Shown here: positions 1-7,049 of the stretch, one piece after another
Layout: the number at the start of each line of letters is the position of its first letter
How positions within the stretch are numbered: the first letter of the stretch is position 1
Assembly: GCA_947176345.1 (NCBI GenBank)
Contig: CAMWQI010000008.1
Location: 1 to 32,209 of the forward strand
DNA from: an uncultured Ruminococcus sp.
Lineage (GTDB): Bacteria; Bacillota; Clostridia; Oscillospirales; Ruminococcaceae
Length of the DNA stretch: 32,209 bases
Direction: 5' to 3'
Program-made: the position numbers and the translations under genes
Notes under the pieces: model-generated
Databases searched by the model: none
What the model was told of the DNA's origin: nothing
The model's input: only the letters and a program-made list of their open reading frames with translations

Positions 1-44
1 TCATTACGTTTTTCGCTATCCTTGATATTCCATTTTAAAATAGG

Positions 45-73
45 ATTACTATACATGAATTTTATGATATAAT
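45..73 (+). promoter_or_regulatory. Probable promoter of the first BspA-like gene
   Basis: A perfect TATAAT lies at 68-73. Seventeen bases upstream is only a weak -35 (ATTACT, 45-50). The -10 region (ATGAATTTTATGATATAAT) is nearly identical to that of the second BspA-like gene, so the promoter seems to have been duplicated with the gene. Positions 1-44 show nothing else recognisable. Confidence 0.6.
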
Positions 74-100
74 GAAAAAAATTATACAGGAGAAGTTATT

Positions 101-1147
101 ATGCCATTTGTTGAAGCAAAATGTACGAATTGCGGAGCTGTTTTGCCCGTAGATAACACAAAAGACGCATGGATTTGCAATTATTGCCAGACACCTTTTA
201 TAGTTGAAAAGGCAATAAAAAATTACCATGTCACAAATTATAATAATATCAACGCAAATACTGTGAATTTTTATGGCAACAAGGAGTCTGATTTTGTTAT
301 AAGGGGCGGAGTTCTTGAAAAATATACGGGTGAAAGCACAGATGTTGTTATTCCAGATAGTGCCGTAAGAATAGAGGAGAAAGCCTTTAAAGGTCTACCG
401 ATTACATCTGTTAAAATTCCTGATAGTGTTAAAGAAATTAGTAGATATGCTTTTTCAGATTGTACATATCTGAAATCTGTAACAATTTCGAAGAGTGTAA
501 CAAATATTAACAATGCTTTTTGGGGTTGTACATCTTTGACATCTGTAACGATTCTGAGTGGTGTAACAGATATTAGTGATGCTTTTCATAACTGTACATC
601 TTTGACATCTGTAACAATTCCAAACAGTGTAACAACTATTAAGGATGCTTTTAAGGGTTGTACATCATTGAAATCAGTAACCATTCCGAACAGTGTAACA
701 ACTATTAAGGATGCTTTTAAGGGTTGTACATCTTTGAAATCTATAACTATTCCAAATAGTGTAACATATATCAAAAGCGCTTTTAAGGGGTGTACATCTT
801 TGAAATCTATAACTATTCCAAATAGTGTAACATATATCAAAAGTGCTTTTAAGGGGTGTATATCATTGAAATCTATAACAATTCCGAACAGTGTAACAAA
901 TATTGGTGGTGCTTTTGAGAATTGTACATCATTGAAATCTATAACAATTTCGGGTAGTGTGAAAAATATTATTGAATATGATTTTGAGGGTTGTTATAAT
1001 TTAACTGACATAGATTATCCATATTTAAAAGAATTTGCAGATTATTTCCCTGCTATTAAAGAACGTAAAAGAAAAAGACTATGTATATATTGTGGTGGAA
1101 AATTATCCTTGTTAAAAGAATGTGAATCTTGCGGAATAAAAAATTAA
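101..1147 (+). CDS. BspA-type leucine-rich-repeat protein with zinc ribbons at both ends
   Basis: The protein has 348 residues. Residues 8-32 carry CTNCG...CNYC, a four-cysteine zinc ribbon. Residues 65-300 are LRR_5/BspA repeats of the type SVTIPNSVTTIKDAFKGCTSLK, with a 22-residue (66-bp) period; several neighbouring copies are almost identical in DNA. The C terminus has a second ribbon, CIYCG...CESCG. There is no signal peptide or membrane segment, which is unusual because BspA-like repeat proteins are mostly surface proteins; this one is probably cytoplasmic. The start follows an AGGAGAAG ribosome binding site 5-6 bases upstream. A terminator follows, then a paralogue with the same architecture. 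The function is unknown; repeat and ribbon together suggest a binding or scaffold role, not an enzyme. Confidence 0.85.
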   Translation: MPFVEAKCTNCGAVLPVDNTKDAWICNYCQTPFIVEKAIKNYHVTNYNNINANTVNFYGNKESDFVIRGGVLEKYTGESTDVVIPDSAVRIEEKAFKGLPITSVKIPDSVKEISRYAFSDCTYLKSVTISKSVTNINNAFWGCTSLTSVTILSGVTDISDAFHNCTSLTSVTIPNSVTTIKDAFKGCTSLKSVTIPNSVTTIKDAFKGCTSLKSITIPNSVTYIKSAFKGCTSLKSITIPNSVTYIKSAFKGCISLKSITIPNSVTNIGGAFENCTSLKSITISGSVKNIIEYDFEGCYNLTDIDYPYLKEFADYFPAIKERKRKRLCIYCGGKLSLLKECESCGIKN

Positions 1148-1154
1148 TAAATAA

Positions 1155-1183
1155 TTCCCTGTAACAAGGGGATTTGTTTTTTT
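1155..1183 (+). terminator. Terminator after the first BspA-like gene
   Basis: A six-pair stem (TTCCCT with AGGGGA, one G-T pair) encloses the loop GTAACA and is followed by a T-rich run. The run leads directly into the -35 box of the next gene, so terminator and promoter are back to back. Confidence 0.6.
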
Positions 1184-1184
1184 G

Positions 1185-1213
1185 TTGACATTATATGAAT
1201 TTTATGCTATAAT
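1185..1213 (+). promoter_or_regulatory. Promoter of the second BspA-like gene
   Basis: TTGACA at 1185-1190 and TATAAT at 1208-1213 are separated by exactly 17 bases. This is a consensus housekeeping promoter placed 28 bases before the chosen start codon. Confidence 0.85.
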
Positions 1214-1241
1214 AAGAATAATAAATACTGGAGGGATTATT

Positions 1242-2159
1242 ATGCCGTTTGTTGAAGCAAAATGTACAAATTGCGGAGCTGTTCTGTCAGTAGATAATAC
1301 AAAAAATTTATGGATTTGTAATTATTGTCAGACATCTTTTGTATTTGAAAAGGCAATAAATAATTATAATGTCACAAATTATAATAATATCACTGCCAAT
1401 ACCATTAACGTTTTCGACGTAAATGAACCTGATTTTGTTATCAAGGATGGAAAACTGAAAGTGTACAGAGGTATAAGCAGAGATGTTGTTATTCCGAATA
1501 TTGTTGAAGAAATTTGTGAAAGTGCTTTTTTGCGTTCTACATATTTGAAATCTGTAATAATTCCAAATAGTGTGCAAAAGATGAAATATGCTTTTAAGGG
1601 TTGTACATCTTTGCAATCTGTGGATATTCAATATGGTGTAACAAACATCAATAATGCTTTTGAAGATTGTACATCTTTGAAATCTGTAACTATTCCAAAT
1701 AGTGTGAAAAAGATGGAATATGCTTTTAAGGGTTGTACATCTTTGCAATCTGTAGATATTCAATATGGTGTAACAAATATCAGTAATGCTTTTGAAGAAT
1801 GTACATCTTTGAAATCTGTAACTATTCCAAATAGTATGAAAAAAATGGAATATGCTTTTAAGGGTTGTACATCTTTTCAATCTGTAATAATTCCTAATAG
1901 TGTAAAATATATCGGAAGTGCTTTTAGTGGTTGTACATTGTTGAAATCTATAAAAATTCCAGACAGTATTAAAAAGATTGATAAGAGTGATTTTGATGGC
2001 TGTGTTAATTTAACAGATATAGATTATCCATATTTAAGTGAATATGCAAATTGTTTTCCTGCTATTGCAGAGCGAAGAAAAAATGGATTGTGTATATATT
2101 GTGGAGAGAAGTTATCTTTGTTAGGAAAATGTAAAGTTTGCGGAACAAAGAATAAATAA
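1242..2159 (+). CDS. BspA-type leucine-rich-repeat protein with zinc ribbons, paralogue of the preceding gene
   Basis: The protein has 305 residues from the ATG at 1242, which sits 5-6 bases after GGAGGG and aligns with the first paralogue (MPFVEAKCTNCGAVL). An upstream TTG at 1182 in the same frame is rejected because it precedes the promoter. The order is N-terminal ribbon (CTNCG...CNYC), 22-residue LRR_5 repeats, and C-terminal ribbon (CIYCG...CKVCG). The repeats alternate between two types, SVTIPNSVKKMEYAFKGC and SVDIQYGVTNINNAFEDC, giving a 44-residue (132-bp) higher-order unit that the first paralogue lacks. No signal peptide is seen. The pair arose by tandem duplication including the promoter. 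Function unknown. Confidence 0.85.
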   Translation: MPFVEAKCTNCGAVLSVDNTKNLWICNYCQTSFVFEKAINNYNVTNYNNITANTINVFDVNEPDFVIKDGKLKVYRGISRDVVIPNIVEEICESAFLRSTYLKSVIIPNSVQKMKYAFKGCTSLQSVDIQYGVTNINNAFEDCTSLKSVTIPNSVKKMEYAFKGCTSLQSVDIQYGVTNISNAFEECTSLKSVTIPNSMKKMEYAFKGCTSFQSVIIPNSVKYIGSAFSGCTLLKSIKIPDSIKKIDKSDFDGCVNLTDIDYPYLSEYANCFPAIAERRKNGLCIYCGEKLSLLGKCKVCGTKNK

Positions 2160-2164
2160 ACTGA

Positions 2165-2196
2165 AACGCTGACGGCAATATGCCAGCAGCGTTTTT
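2165..2196 (+). terminator. Terminator after the second BspA-like gene
   Basis: AACGCTG pairs with CAGCGTT (7 bp) around an inner GGCA/TGCC stem, followed by TTTTT. Confidence 0.8.
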
Positions 2197-2213
2197 ATGC
2201 GTTTATGGAAAAT

Positions 2214-2246
2214 AAAAAAGAGACTTCCGGAAAAGAAGTCTCTTTT
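2214..2246 (-). terminator. Terminator of tRNA-Leu
   Basis: AAAAGAGACTTC (2216-2227) pairs with GAAGTCTCTTTT (2235-2246) over 12 bp around CGGAAAA. On the minus strand it lies just after the tRNA and ends in a T run. The stem is symmetric enough to act on the plus strand too. Confidence 0.8.
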
Positions 2247-2247
2247 A

Positions 2248-2332
2248 TGGTGCGAGTAATGGGACTTGAACCCATACGTCCTTCGACACACGCCCCTCAA
2301 ACGTGCCTGTCTGCCTATTCCAGCACACTCGC
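2248..2332 (-). tRNA. tRNA-Leu (anticodon GAG)
   Basis: Read on the minus strand it begins GCGAGTGTGCTGG and ends with the T arm (GGGTTCAAGTCCC), acceptor TACTCGC, discriminator A and an encoded CCA. The seven-base acceptor stem pairs, with one G-T. The anticodon loop TTGAGGG gives GAG. The long variable arm (GTGTCGAAGGAC region) is typical of class II tRNAs, and the total is 85 bases including CCA. A consensus promoter lies upstream inside tadA and a strong terminator downstream. Confidence 0.93.
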
Positions 2333-2384
2333 ATTGCAGTATAAATCAGGTTTTTCAAGGGGCTTATCACCTGACTGCTTTAAT

Positions 2385-2413
2385 ATTATATCACATAAAA
2401 ACTGATTTGTCAA
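2385..2413 (-). promoter_or_regulatory. Promoter of tRNA-Leu, overlapping the tadA 3' end
   Basis: On the minus strand TTGACA (2408-2413) and TATAAT (2385-2390) are 17 bases apart. The -35 box lies inside the last codons of tadA; the -10 box abuts the tadA stop codon. Confidence 0.85.
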
Positions 2414-2903
2414 GTACTTTTTGAAAATTTTTTCGGACTTTTGGAAATTTTTTTTTCTTTTCCCGTAAATTCCGGAAAAACAGCGTCAAAATATCTGCAC
2501 ATTCTTTTTCCATTACACCGCCGGTTACTTCCGGTCGGTAATTATAGGGCAGTTCAAACATATTCTGCACAGATACCACAGAACCGCTTTTCAGGTCATA
2601 AGCTCCGAAAATGACATTATCTATACGGGCGTTTATTATTGCACCACAGCACATGGGGCAGGGTTCAAGTGTGACATACATTTCACAATCGGGAAGTCTC
2701 CACCCTCCTAAAGTTCGGCAAGCCATATCTATAGCAATTATTTCAGCATGGGCAAGGGCATTTTTCTTGTTTTCACGCATATTTCTGCCTTCACCAACTA
2801 TTTCACCGGTTGTTTTCTTGACAATGACCGCTCCCACGGGTACTTCACCCTCACTGGCGGAAATTTCAGCCAGTTCAATGGCTCTTTTCATGTATATATC
2901 CAT
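2391..2903 (-). CDS. tadA: tRNA-specific adenosine deaminase TadA
   Basis: TadA deaminates adenosine-34 of tRNA-Arg(ACG) to inosine, allowing wobble decoding of CGN codons, and acts in the cytoplasm on the folded tRNA. The 170-residue protein has the cytidine/deoxycytidylate deaminase zinc motifs: HAE at 52-54 (zinc histidine and proton-shuttle glutamate) and PCPMC at 81-85 (two zinc cysteines), followed by GAIINARI. The C terminus is basic (REKKKKFPKVRKNF). The length is normal. The start ATG follows AGGTGA. The gene begins 12 bases after the stop of the upstream membrane-protein gene, so the two are probably co-transcribed. Its 3' end carries the promoter of tRNA-Leu, a tRNA that is not a known TadA substrate. 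Confidence 0.93.
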   Translation of the reverse strand: MDIYMKRAIELAEISASEGEVPVGAVIVKKTTGEIVGEGRNMRENKKNALAHAEIIAIDMACRTLGGWRLPDCEMYVTLEPCPMCCGAIINARIDNVIFGAYDLKSGSVVSVQNMFELPYNYRPEVTGGVMEKECADILTLFFRNLREKKKKFPKVRKNFQKVLDKSVFM

Positions 2904-2915
2904 AATTTCACCTGA

Positions 2916-4070
2916 TTAATATATTATTTTTATTACTGCTCCGATTATGCACACAGCCGTTACCGCCATGAAAGGAAACGTTCTCAACGAAAATATAAGG
3001 CGTTCTTTCAGCGATACATCTGAATAGTATTTAACAAGATAATTTTTGTTTTTTCTTGTAAAATGTATGACAATTACTGCAACTGTACTCAGAATAAAAA
3101 TTCCTGTCATAAGGAGGTTACGGGTAAGGAACATATTTTCTGAAGTGCTTGACTCAATAATTACAATAGTAAGCTGATACATCTTGAAAACCGTCCGCAC
3201 TGCAAATGCCGTGAAAATAGAACCGCTTTTCAGCATACCGGCTGAGGCGATTAAAGAAATAAGAAAAACCGTCAGCATATCCGGCAAATTTTGTGTAAGG
3301 AGTGATGCCATTACGGACGTGACAATAATAGCGAAAATATCTCCGAATTGCCTTAATGCCGAAAAAATAGCTCCCCTGAAAAGAATTTCAGCCGAAACAG
3401 ACATTATAATAACATCAAATATGGTATATATTACATATTCAGTCTGTCCCCATACGGAAATATCTGCATTTATGCTTTTGAAATAATCATATATTTCTTT
3501 GGCACTACTTGAATAAGCATCGGGAATACTTGTTATAGTGCATATAATAAGTGACATGGCAATTGCGCTTATAAGTTCTGTCGGGTGGTTCATTGTACCC
3601 ATAAATTCAACACTTAACGGCATTTTGAGTTTTCGATGTATATATATTGCCGGAGCATATATTTTTATAAGGGAAATTATTGTCATTATGGTAACGATTT
3701 CTATACTTCCACCATAGCATGATGTACTGAAAAACGTGGCGTGTATGTTTATTCCAAGAATATCAAGAATATATATAATAATTTTTCCGATTATATTTTC
3801 AACAGTCACCCACATAAGCATAGCCGAACCGATTATATAAAAAATTCTGCTTATCGTTTCACGTTCCGATACAGCAGGGGAATTATTTACAAAGCCTTTA
3901 CCGTCTATGAAAATACTTTCTTTTTTATTTAATGAAAAATTGAATGCAAAAGGATTATTTTTATTTTTCCGCCATTTCCGGAAATCATTGTTGTATTTTT
4001 CGTTTTGTGTTGAGTAGTCAAATTCCTCGACAACATCTATAATAGTTTTTGGTTCGTCGACAGCTTTCAT
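2916..4070 (-). CDS. CPBP-family membrane protein with degenerate protease motifs
   Basis: From the ATG at 4070 (after GAGGGGG, 5-6 bases) the protein has 384 residues; an in-frame ATG 17 codons upstream has no ribosome binding site. A hydrophilic N terminus of about 70 residues is followed by roughly eight hydrophobic segments. Residues 220-300 resemble the CPBP/Abi glutamic-type intramembrane protease core: SAEILFRGAIFSALR corresponds to motif 1 (EExxxR), VTSVMASLLTQ to the FxxxH helix and FAVRTVFK to the HxxxN helix. The catalytic positions are largely lost: the first Glu is Ala227, the motif 2 His is Gln260, and the motif 3 His/Asn are Arg292/Lys296, while Glu228 and Arg232 remain. I infer a non-proteolytic member. 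It is followed within 12 bases by tadA. Confidence 0.65.
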   Translation of the reverse strand: MKAVDEPKTIIDVVEEFDYSTQNEKYNNDFRKWRKNKNNPFAFNFSLNKKESIFIDGKGFVNNSPAVSERETISRIFYIIGSAMLMWVTVENIIGKIIIYILDILGINIHATFFSTSCYGGSIEIVTIMTIISLIKIYAPAIYIHRKLKMPLSVEFMGTMNHPTELISAIAMSLIICTITSIPDAYSSSAKEIYDYFKSINADISVWGQTEYVIYTIFDVIIMSVSAEILFRGAIFSALRQFGDIFAIIVTSVMASLLTQNLPDMLTVFLISLIASAGMLKSGSIFTAFAVRTVFKMYQLTIVIIESSTSENMFLTRNLLMTGIFILSTVAVIVIHFTRKNKNYLVKYYSDVSLKERLIFSLRTFPFMAVTAVCIIGAVIKIIY

Positions 4071-4180
4071 ATTATCCCCCCTCTGCACTGTCCTATGGTA
4101 TATATTATCATAATTTTGCACAATTAGTGTTATTATTTTAGCGGTATTATCCTAACATTCTGTTAATCAGTAAAATAATA

Positions 4181-4987
4181 TTATATAGACAGTCTGAGAA
4201 GTGCGTGTGCGTTACGGAAAAATATTTTTTCCTTGTCGTTATCGGAAATCGGAAGATTATTTATCATATTTATTTCATTTGCGGGATTATCCCACGGGCA
4301 GTCACTGCCGAAAAGTATTCTGTCCGTTCCGTGTGCCTGAATAATTCTCAATAACTGATTTTTATTTATATTGAAACTTGCAATAACGCTTATATCAAGA
4401 TATAAGTTATCGAATTTTCCGGCAAGATATTTTTCTACATCGTCCCATAAATTAAGTCCGCCTAAATGTGCGACAACGAATTTTAGTTCAGGGAATTTTC
4501 CCACAACCCGTGCCATACGTTCCGGAGTGCATCTTATTTCACCGTCACCGAAAGGGTCAAATCCTCCGTGAAATACAGCAATAAGACCATTTTCAGCTAT
4601 TTTTTCATATATAGGAAACATTCTTTCCTCATCTGGACAGAATTTCTGATATTCCGAATGAAATTTTATTCCATAGAGACCGAGTGACTTTATACGGTCA
4701 ATTTCAGCTATAGCATCATCGGCATCAGGGTGGATAGTTCCGCAAGAATAAAGCCCGTCGCCCATTATTTCGGAAGCCCAGTTATTTATTGTGGTTTGCT
4801 GTGAGGGTTTTGTTGCAACTGGCAATAAAAGAAATTCATCTATATTATTTTTCTGCATTATTTCACGAAGACCATTTACAGTACCGTCGGTAGTCGGAGT
4901 TTTTCCGCTTGTATCGGAAAGTCCCGACAATGCACGTCCGGCGAGATTATCTGTAAATGCGTGTGTGTGAAAATCAAAATATTTCAT
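4181..4987 (-). CDS. Metal-dependent amidohydrolase (Amidohydro_2, TIM barrel)
   Basis: The 268-residue protein has the Amidohydrolase_2 pattern: HTH at 7-9 on the first strand, KFHSE near 108-112, VFHGG with His140, VAHLGG with His174, and LFGSDCPW with Asp229. These are the expected metal ligands and catalytic aspartate of a mono- or binuclear hydrolase or decarboxylase of the ACMSD/2-pyrone dicarboxylate hydrolase type; the substrate cannot be read from sequence. The start ATG follows TGGAGTGA. It begins 6 bases after the stop of an ArsR/SmtB-type regulator with zinc ligands, so its expression is probably metal-linked. It is the last gene of a three-gene operon. Confidence 0.85.
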   Translation of the reverse strand: MKYFDFHTHAFTDNLAGRALSGLSDTSGKTPTTDGTVNGLREIMQKNNIDEFLLLPVATKPSQQTTINNWASEIMGDGLYSCGTIHPDADDAIAEIDRIKSLGLYGIKFHSEYQKFCPDEERMFPIYEKIAENGLIAVFHGGFDPFGDGEIRCTPERMARVVGKFPELKFVVAHLGGLNLWDDVEKYLAGKFDNLYLDISVIASFNINKNQLLRIIQAHGTDRILFGSDCPWDNPANEINMINNLPISDNDKEKIFFRNAHALLRLSI

Positions 4988-4993
4988 AAAAAA

Positions 4994-5344
4994 TCACTCC
5001 ATTACGTGTTCCATAGCATGATAGAAAATAGTTTTTACATGGTCGTCGCAAAGCGAATAGAAAATAGTTTTTCCGTCACGACGTGTCCGGACAAGACGTG
5101 CCTGTTTAAGTACACGGAGTTGGTGGGATATGGCAGACTGTGTCATTTCAAGACAGTTTGCTATGTCACGAACACATAATTCACCACGACAAAGTACAAA
5201 AATTATGCGTATTCTTGTTGCATCTCCGAAAACTTTAAGTAATTCAGCAGTATCAAAAAGTGCGGGTTCGTCGGGGGTCATTTCTGAAATTTTTGCCTCT
5301 AAATCACTGCCTGCTCCGTGAGTACAATTAAATTCCTTATTCAT
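4994..5344 (-). CDS. ArsR/SmtB-family metal-sensing repressor
   Basis: The 116-residue protein starts at the ATG at 5344, directly after AAGGAG; a longer reading from 5428 would overlap the upstream gene and lacks a site. It is a winged-helix dimeric repressor, with a recognition helix around MTQSAISHQLRVLKQARLV (67-85) and wing RRDGKTIFYSL. The last helix reads Asp100-x-His102-x10-His113-x2-Glu116, the exact spacing of the alpha-5 zinc site of SmtB/CzrA. The alpha-3 motif is ELCVRD, with only one of the two cysteines of CadC/ArsR sensors; an extra CTH lies near the N terminus. I infer Zn(II) or Co(II) sensing. It lies between a membrane-protein gene and an amidohydrolase gene and probably represses this operon. 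Confidence 0.88.
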   Translation of the reverse strand: MNKEFNCTHGAGSDLEAKISEMTPDEPALFDTAELLKVFGDATRIRIIFVLCRGELCVRDIANCLEMTQSAISHQLRVLKQARLVRTRRDGKTIFYSLCDDHVKTIFYHAMEHVME

Positions 5345-5358
5345 TTTTTTCTCCTTAT

Positions 5359-5796
5359 CTAAGCCGTGAGATACAGTATAACCGCTGTCGTCATAATGCC
5401 GATACAGACAAAAAAGCCTGTAACGCACGTAGTGAACGCAAAACGGTCATAGACGCGTTTCATACGGAGGTCAAGCCATACATTATATTTTTTATCTTTT
5501 TTATAGAGAGTATTAATCAATATACTTTCCGCCGGAAATACACATGGGTATTCCGTGTCGTCAACTATATAAAAGGCTGTCCGGAACTTAGTTTTTTCCG
5601 GTCTGTCAATCCGTGAAAAATCTGCTTTTGTTTTTTTAGAAAACAACAGGCGTATAAAAAAATATATAAATAAAATCGTCATGGCGGTAATGACAAGTCC
5701 GGTAAGTATAGCTATGCCCATTATGATTATATCAGTGCTTACCTGAAAAATCACACATAATACGGCTATGACCACTATAACAAGTATAAATTCCAA
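5359..5796 (-). CDS. Small membrane protein of unknown function
   Basis: The 145-residue protein has three hydrophobic stretches, at about 1-19, 24-53 and 121-143, with a basic soluble segment between (FSKKTKADFSRIDRPEKTKF) and VYDRFAFTTC before the last helix. The start codon is TTG at 5796, eight bases after CGGAGG; no ATG fits. It is the first gene of the operon with the metal-sensing regulator (14-base gap) and the amidohydrolase. I recognise no family. Transport or signalling in metal handling is possible only by association. Confidence 0.65.
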   Translation of the reverse strand: MEFILVIVVIAVLCVIFQVSTDIIIMGIAILTGLVITAMTILFIYFFIRLLFSKKTKADFSRIDRPEKTKFRTAFYIVDDTEYPCVFPAESILINTLYKKDKKYNVWLDLRMKRVYDRFAFTTCVTGFFVCIGIMTTAVILYLTA

Positions 5797-5820
5797 CTTA
5801 ACGTCCTCCGTTTTTTTTAT

Positions 5821-5849
5821 ATTATATCATATTAAATTAATTTAGTCAA
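5821..5849 (-). promoter_or_regulatory. Promoter of the membrane protein-ArsR-amidohydrolase operon
   Basis: On the minus strand TTGACT (5844-5849) and TATAAT (5821-5826) are 17 bases apart. The AT-rich spacer is where an ArsR-type operator would be expected, but I cannot point to a clear 12-2-12 palindrome. Confidence 0.8.
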
Positions 5850-5899
5850 ATGCAGTTTTTTGGCGGATAGTTAAAAGAAATGAAAAATATTCATATTTG

Positions 5900-5928
5900 T
5901 TGAAATAAAAATTTTTTTGTGTTATTAT
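5900..5928 (+). promoter_or_regulatory. Promoter of the 5968 gene group
   Basis: TTGAAA (5900-5905) and TATTAT (5923-5928) are separated by 17 bases, 40 bases before the start codon. Confidence 0.6.
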
Positions 5929-5967
5929 ATATGTATATTATTTTAATGAAACGGAGAATTTAAAACT

Positions 5968-6507
5968 ATGGATAATTTTGCAGAACAGCTTGTAAAGAAA
6001 AATCTCACAGCATCTGAAAAGACAAAACATACTGTCATGACAGTTGCCGGAATAATCGGTACACTTATTCTTATACTTTTCGGACTGCTTACACTTGGAA
6101 GACCTATTTTGTCAATAATAGGCTTTATTTTAGCTGTAGGTGCAGGATACGGGACTTTCAATACTATTCAGTCGTCATATATTGAGTATGAATATGCATT
6201 CACCAACGGTGAGCTTGATGTTGACAAGATAATAGCAAAGAAAAAACGTAAAGCCCTTATAAGCATTGAAGTAAATAAATTTACTGATTTCGGAAAATAC
6301 AATGATGACATTGACGAACCCGAAAATATGACTGTTGTCATGAGTTCTGATAATATAGCCTCCCATGAATATTATGCGGACTTTCAGCATGAAGATTACG
6401 GGCTTACACGGCTTGTATTTTCACCGAATGAAAAGATACTTGATAATATAAAACGCTATCTGCCGACAAATCTGAAAGTTAAACTTTCAAAAGAGGAAAT
6501 GATATGA
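5968..6507 (+). CDS. Two-helix membrane protein, possibly DUF6106
   Basis: The 179-residue protein opens with a short cytoplasmic stretch (MDNFAEQLVKKNLTASEK), two adjacent hydrophobic segments at about 23-43 and 47-66, and then a soluble domain of about 110 residues (YEYAFTNGELDVDKIIAKKKRKALISIE...). This layout, with a membrane hairpin followed by a YEY-FTNGEL-D-I strand pattern, resembles the DUF6106 family of Clostridia and bacterial PH-like membrane proteins; the assignment is from memory of the pattern. The start is supported by AATGAAACGGAG upstream. It overlaps the next gene by four bases (ATGA), so the two are translationally coupled. Confidence 0.6.
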   Translation: MDNFAEQLVKKNLTASEKTKHTVMTVAGIIGTLILILFGLLTLGRPILSIIGFILAVGAGYGTFNTIQSSYIEYEYAFTNGELDVDKIIAKKKRKALISIEVNKFTDFGKYNDDIDEPENMTVVMSSDNIASHEYYADFQHEDYGLTRLVFSPNEKILDNIKRYLPTNLKVKLSKEEMI

Positions 6508-6998
6508 AATGGCTTGACGGAAGTTACATTGATATAAAGAAGTTTTCTGGTTCGGAACTATGTGAAAAAATTTCGCTTGAGTTATGGGATTATGAGCGTT
6601 CAGAATGGCTTGAATTTGATGATTTTATTCAGACAGCAGTGTTTCTGATTGATTTTGATACAGAATTATGCATGGAGGGCATATTTACTTGTCTTGAAAA
6701 CTCAATAGGTCATTATTTACCTTATATAATAAAGGCGTTCCGGACTATCGGCGACTATAAAGACGCTGAAATACTTTCCGAAATATGCCGGCTTGTCTCT
6801 CCTGAACTTATAAGAGGTGAGCTTTTAAGCAAAGGTTATAATGAATATGATATTTCGGATTTTGACAGCGACCATGAACTAAGTGAAGAAGTTTTAGGTG
6901 AAATTGAAAGACTTGAAAGTAAATTATATCTGAATACCGGATTTGATATGTGGAAGTTGCTTTATGATTATCTGGACAGACGGATTTCTGAATTATAG
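6504..6998 (+). CDS. Acidic soluble protein, DUF4375/DMP19-like
   Basis: The 164-residue protein begins at an ATG overlapping the previous stop codon. It is acidic and helical, with no signal or membrane segment. The central part (DTELCMEGIFTCLENSIGHY followed by IIKAFRTIGDYKDAEIL) matches the pattern of DUF4375/DMP19 proteins, in which a helix containing DxELxxGGF is followed by a short aromatic segment and an AL-xIG-xxxA helix. Here the GGF is EGI, so the match is loose. The function of that family is not established. Confidence 0.55.
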   Translation: MKWLDGSYIDIKKFSGSELCEKISLELWDYERSEWLEFDDFIQTAVFLIDFDTELCMEGIFTCLENSIGHYLPYIIKAFRTIGDYKDAEILSEICRLVSPELIRGELLSKGYNEYDISDFDSDHELSEEVLGEIERLESKLYLNTGFDMWKLLYDYLDRRISEL

Positions 6999-7049
6999 GG
7001 AAAATTTAATATGAAAAATTTTAATTACTTGAAAAAGGAAGTGTAGAAA

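Noticed and set aside
271-840. Minus-strand open frames opposite the first BspA-like gene
   Set aside because: They are antisense shadows of the repeat array, with valine/phenylalanine-rich repeated text and no ribosome binding site.
1308-1880. A 190-codon minus-strand frame opposite the second BspA-like gene
   Set aside because: It mirrors the leucine-rich repeats and has no family features; the plus-strand frame has promoter, ribosome binding site and ribbons.
2205-2405. Plus-strand open frame of 66 codons
   Set aside because: It covers the tRNA-Leu gene, its terminator and promoter on the other strand; the translation is an artefact of the tRNA sequence.
2248-2903. A functional link between TadA and the adjacent tRNA-Leu
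   Set aside because: TadA edits A34 of tRNA-Arg(ACG); this tRNA has G34, so nothing supports a substrate relation.
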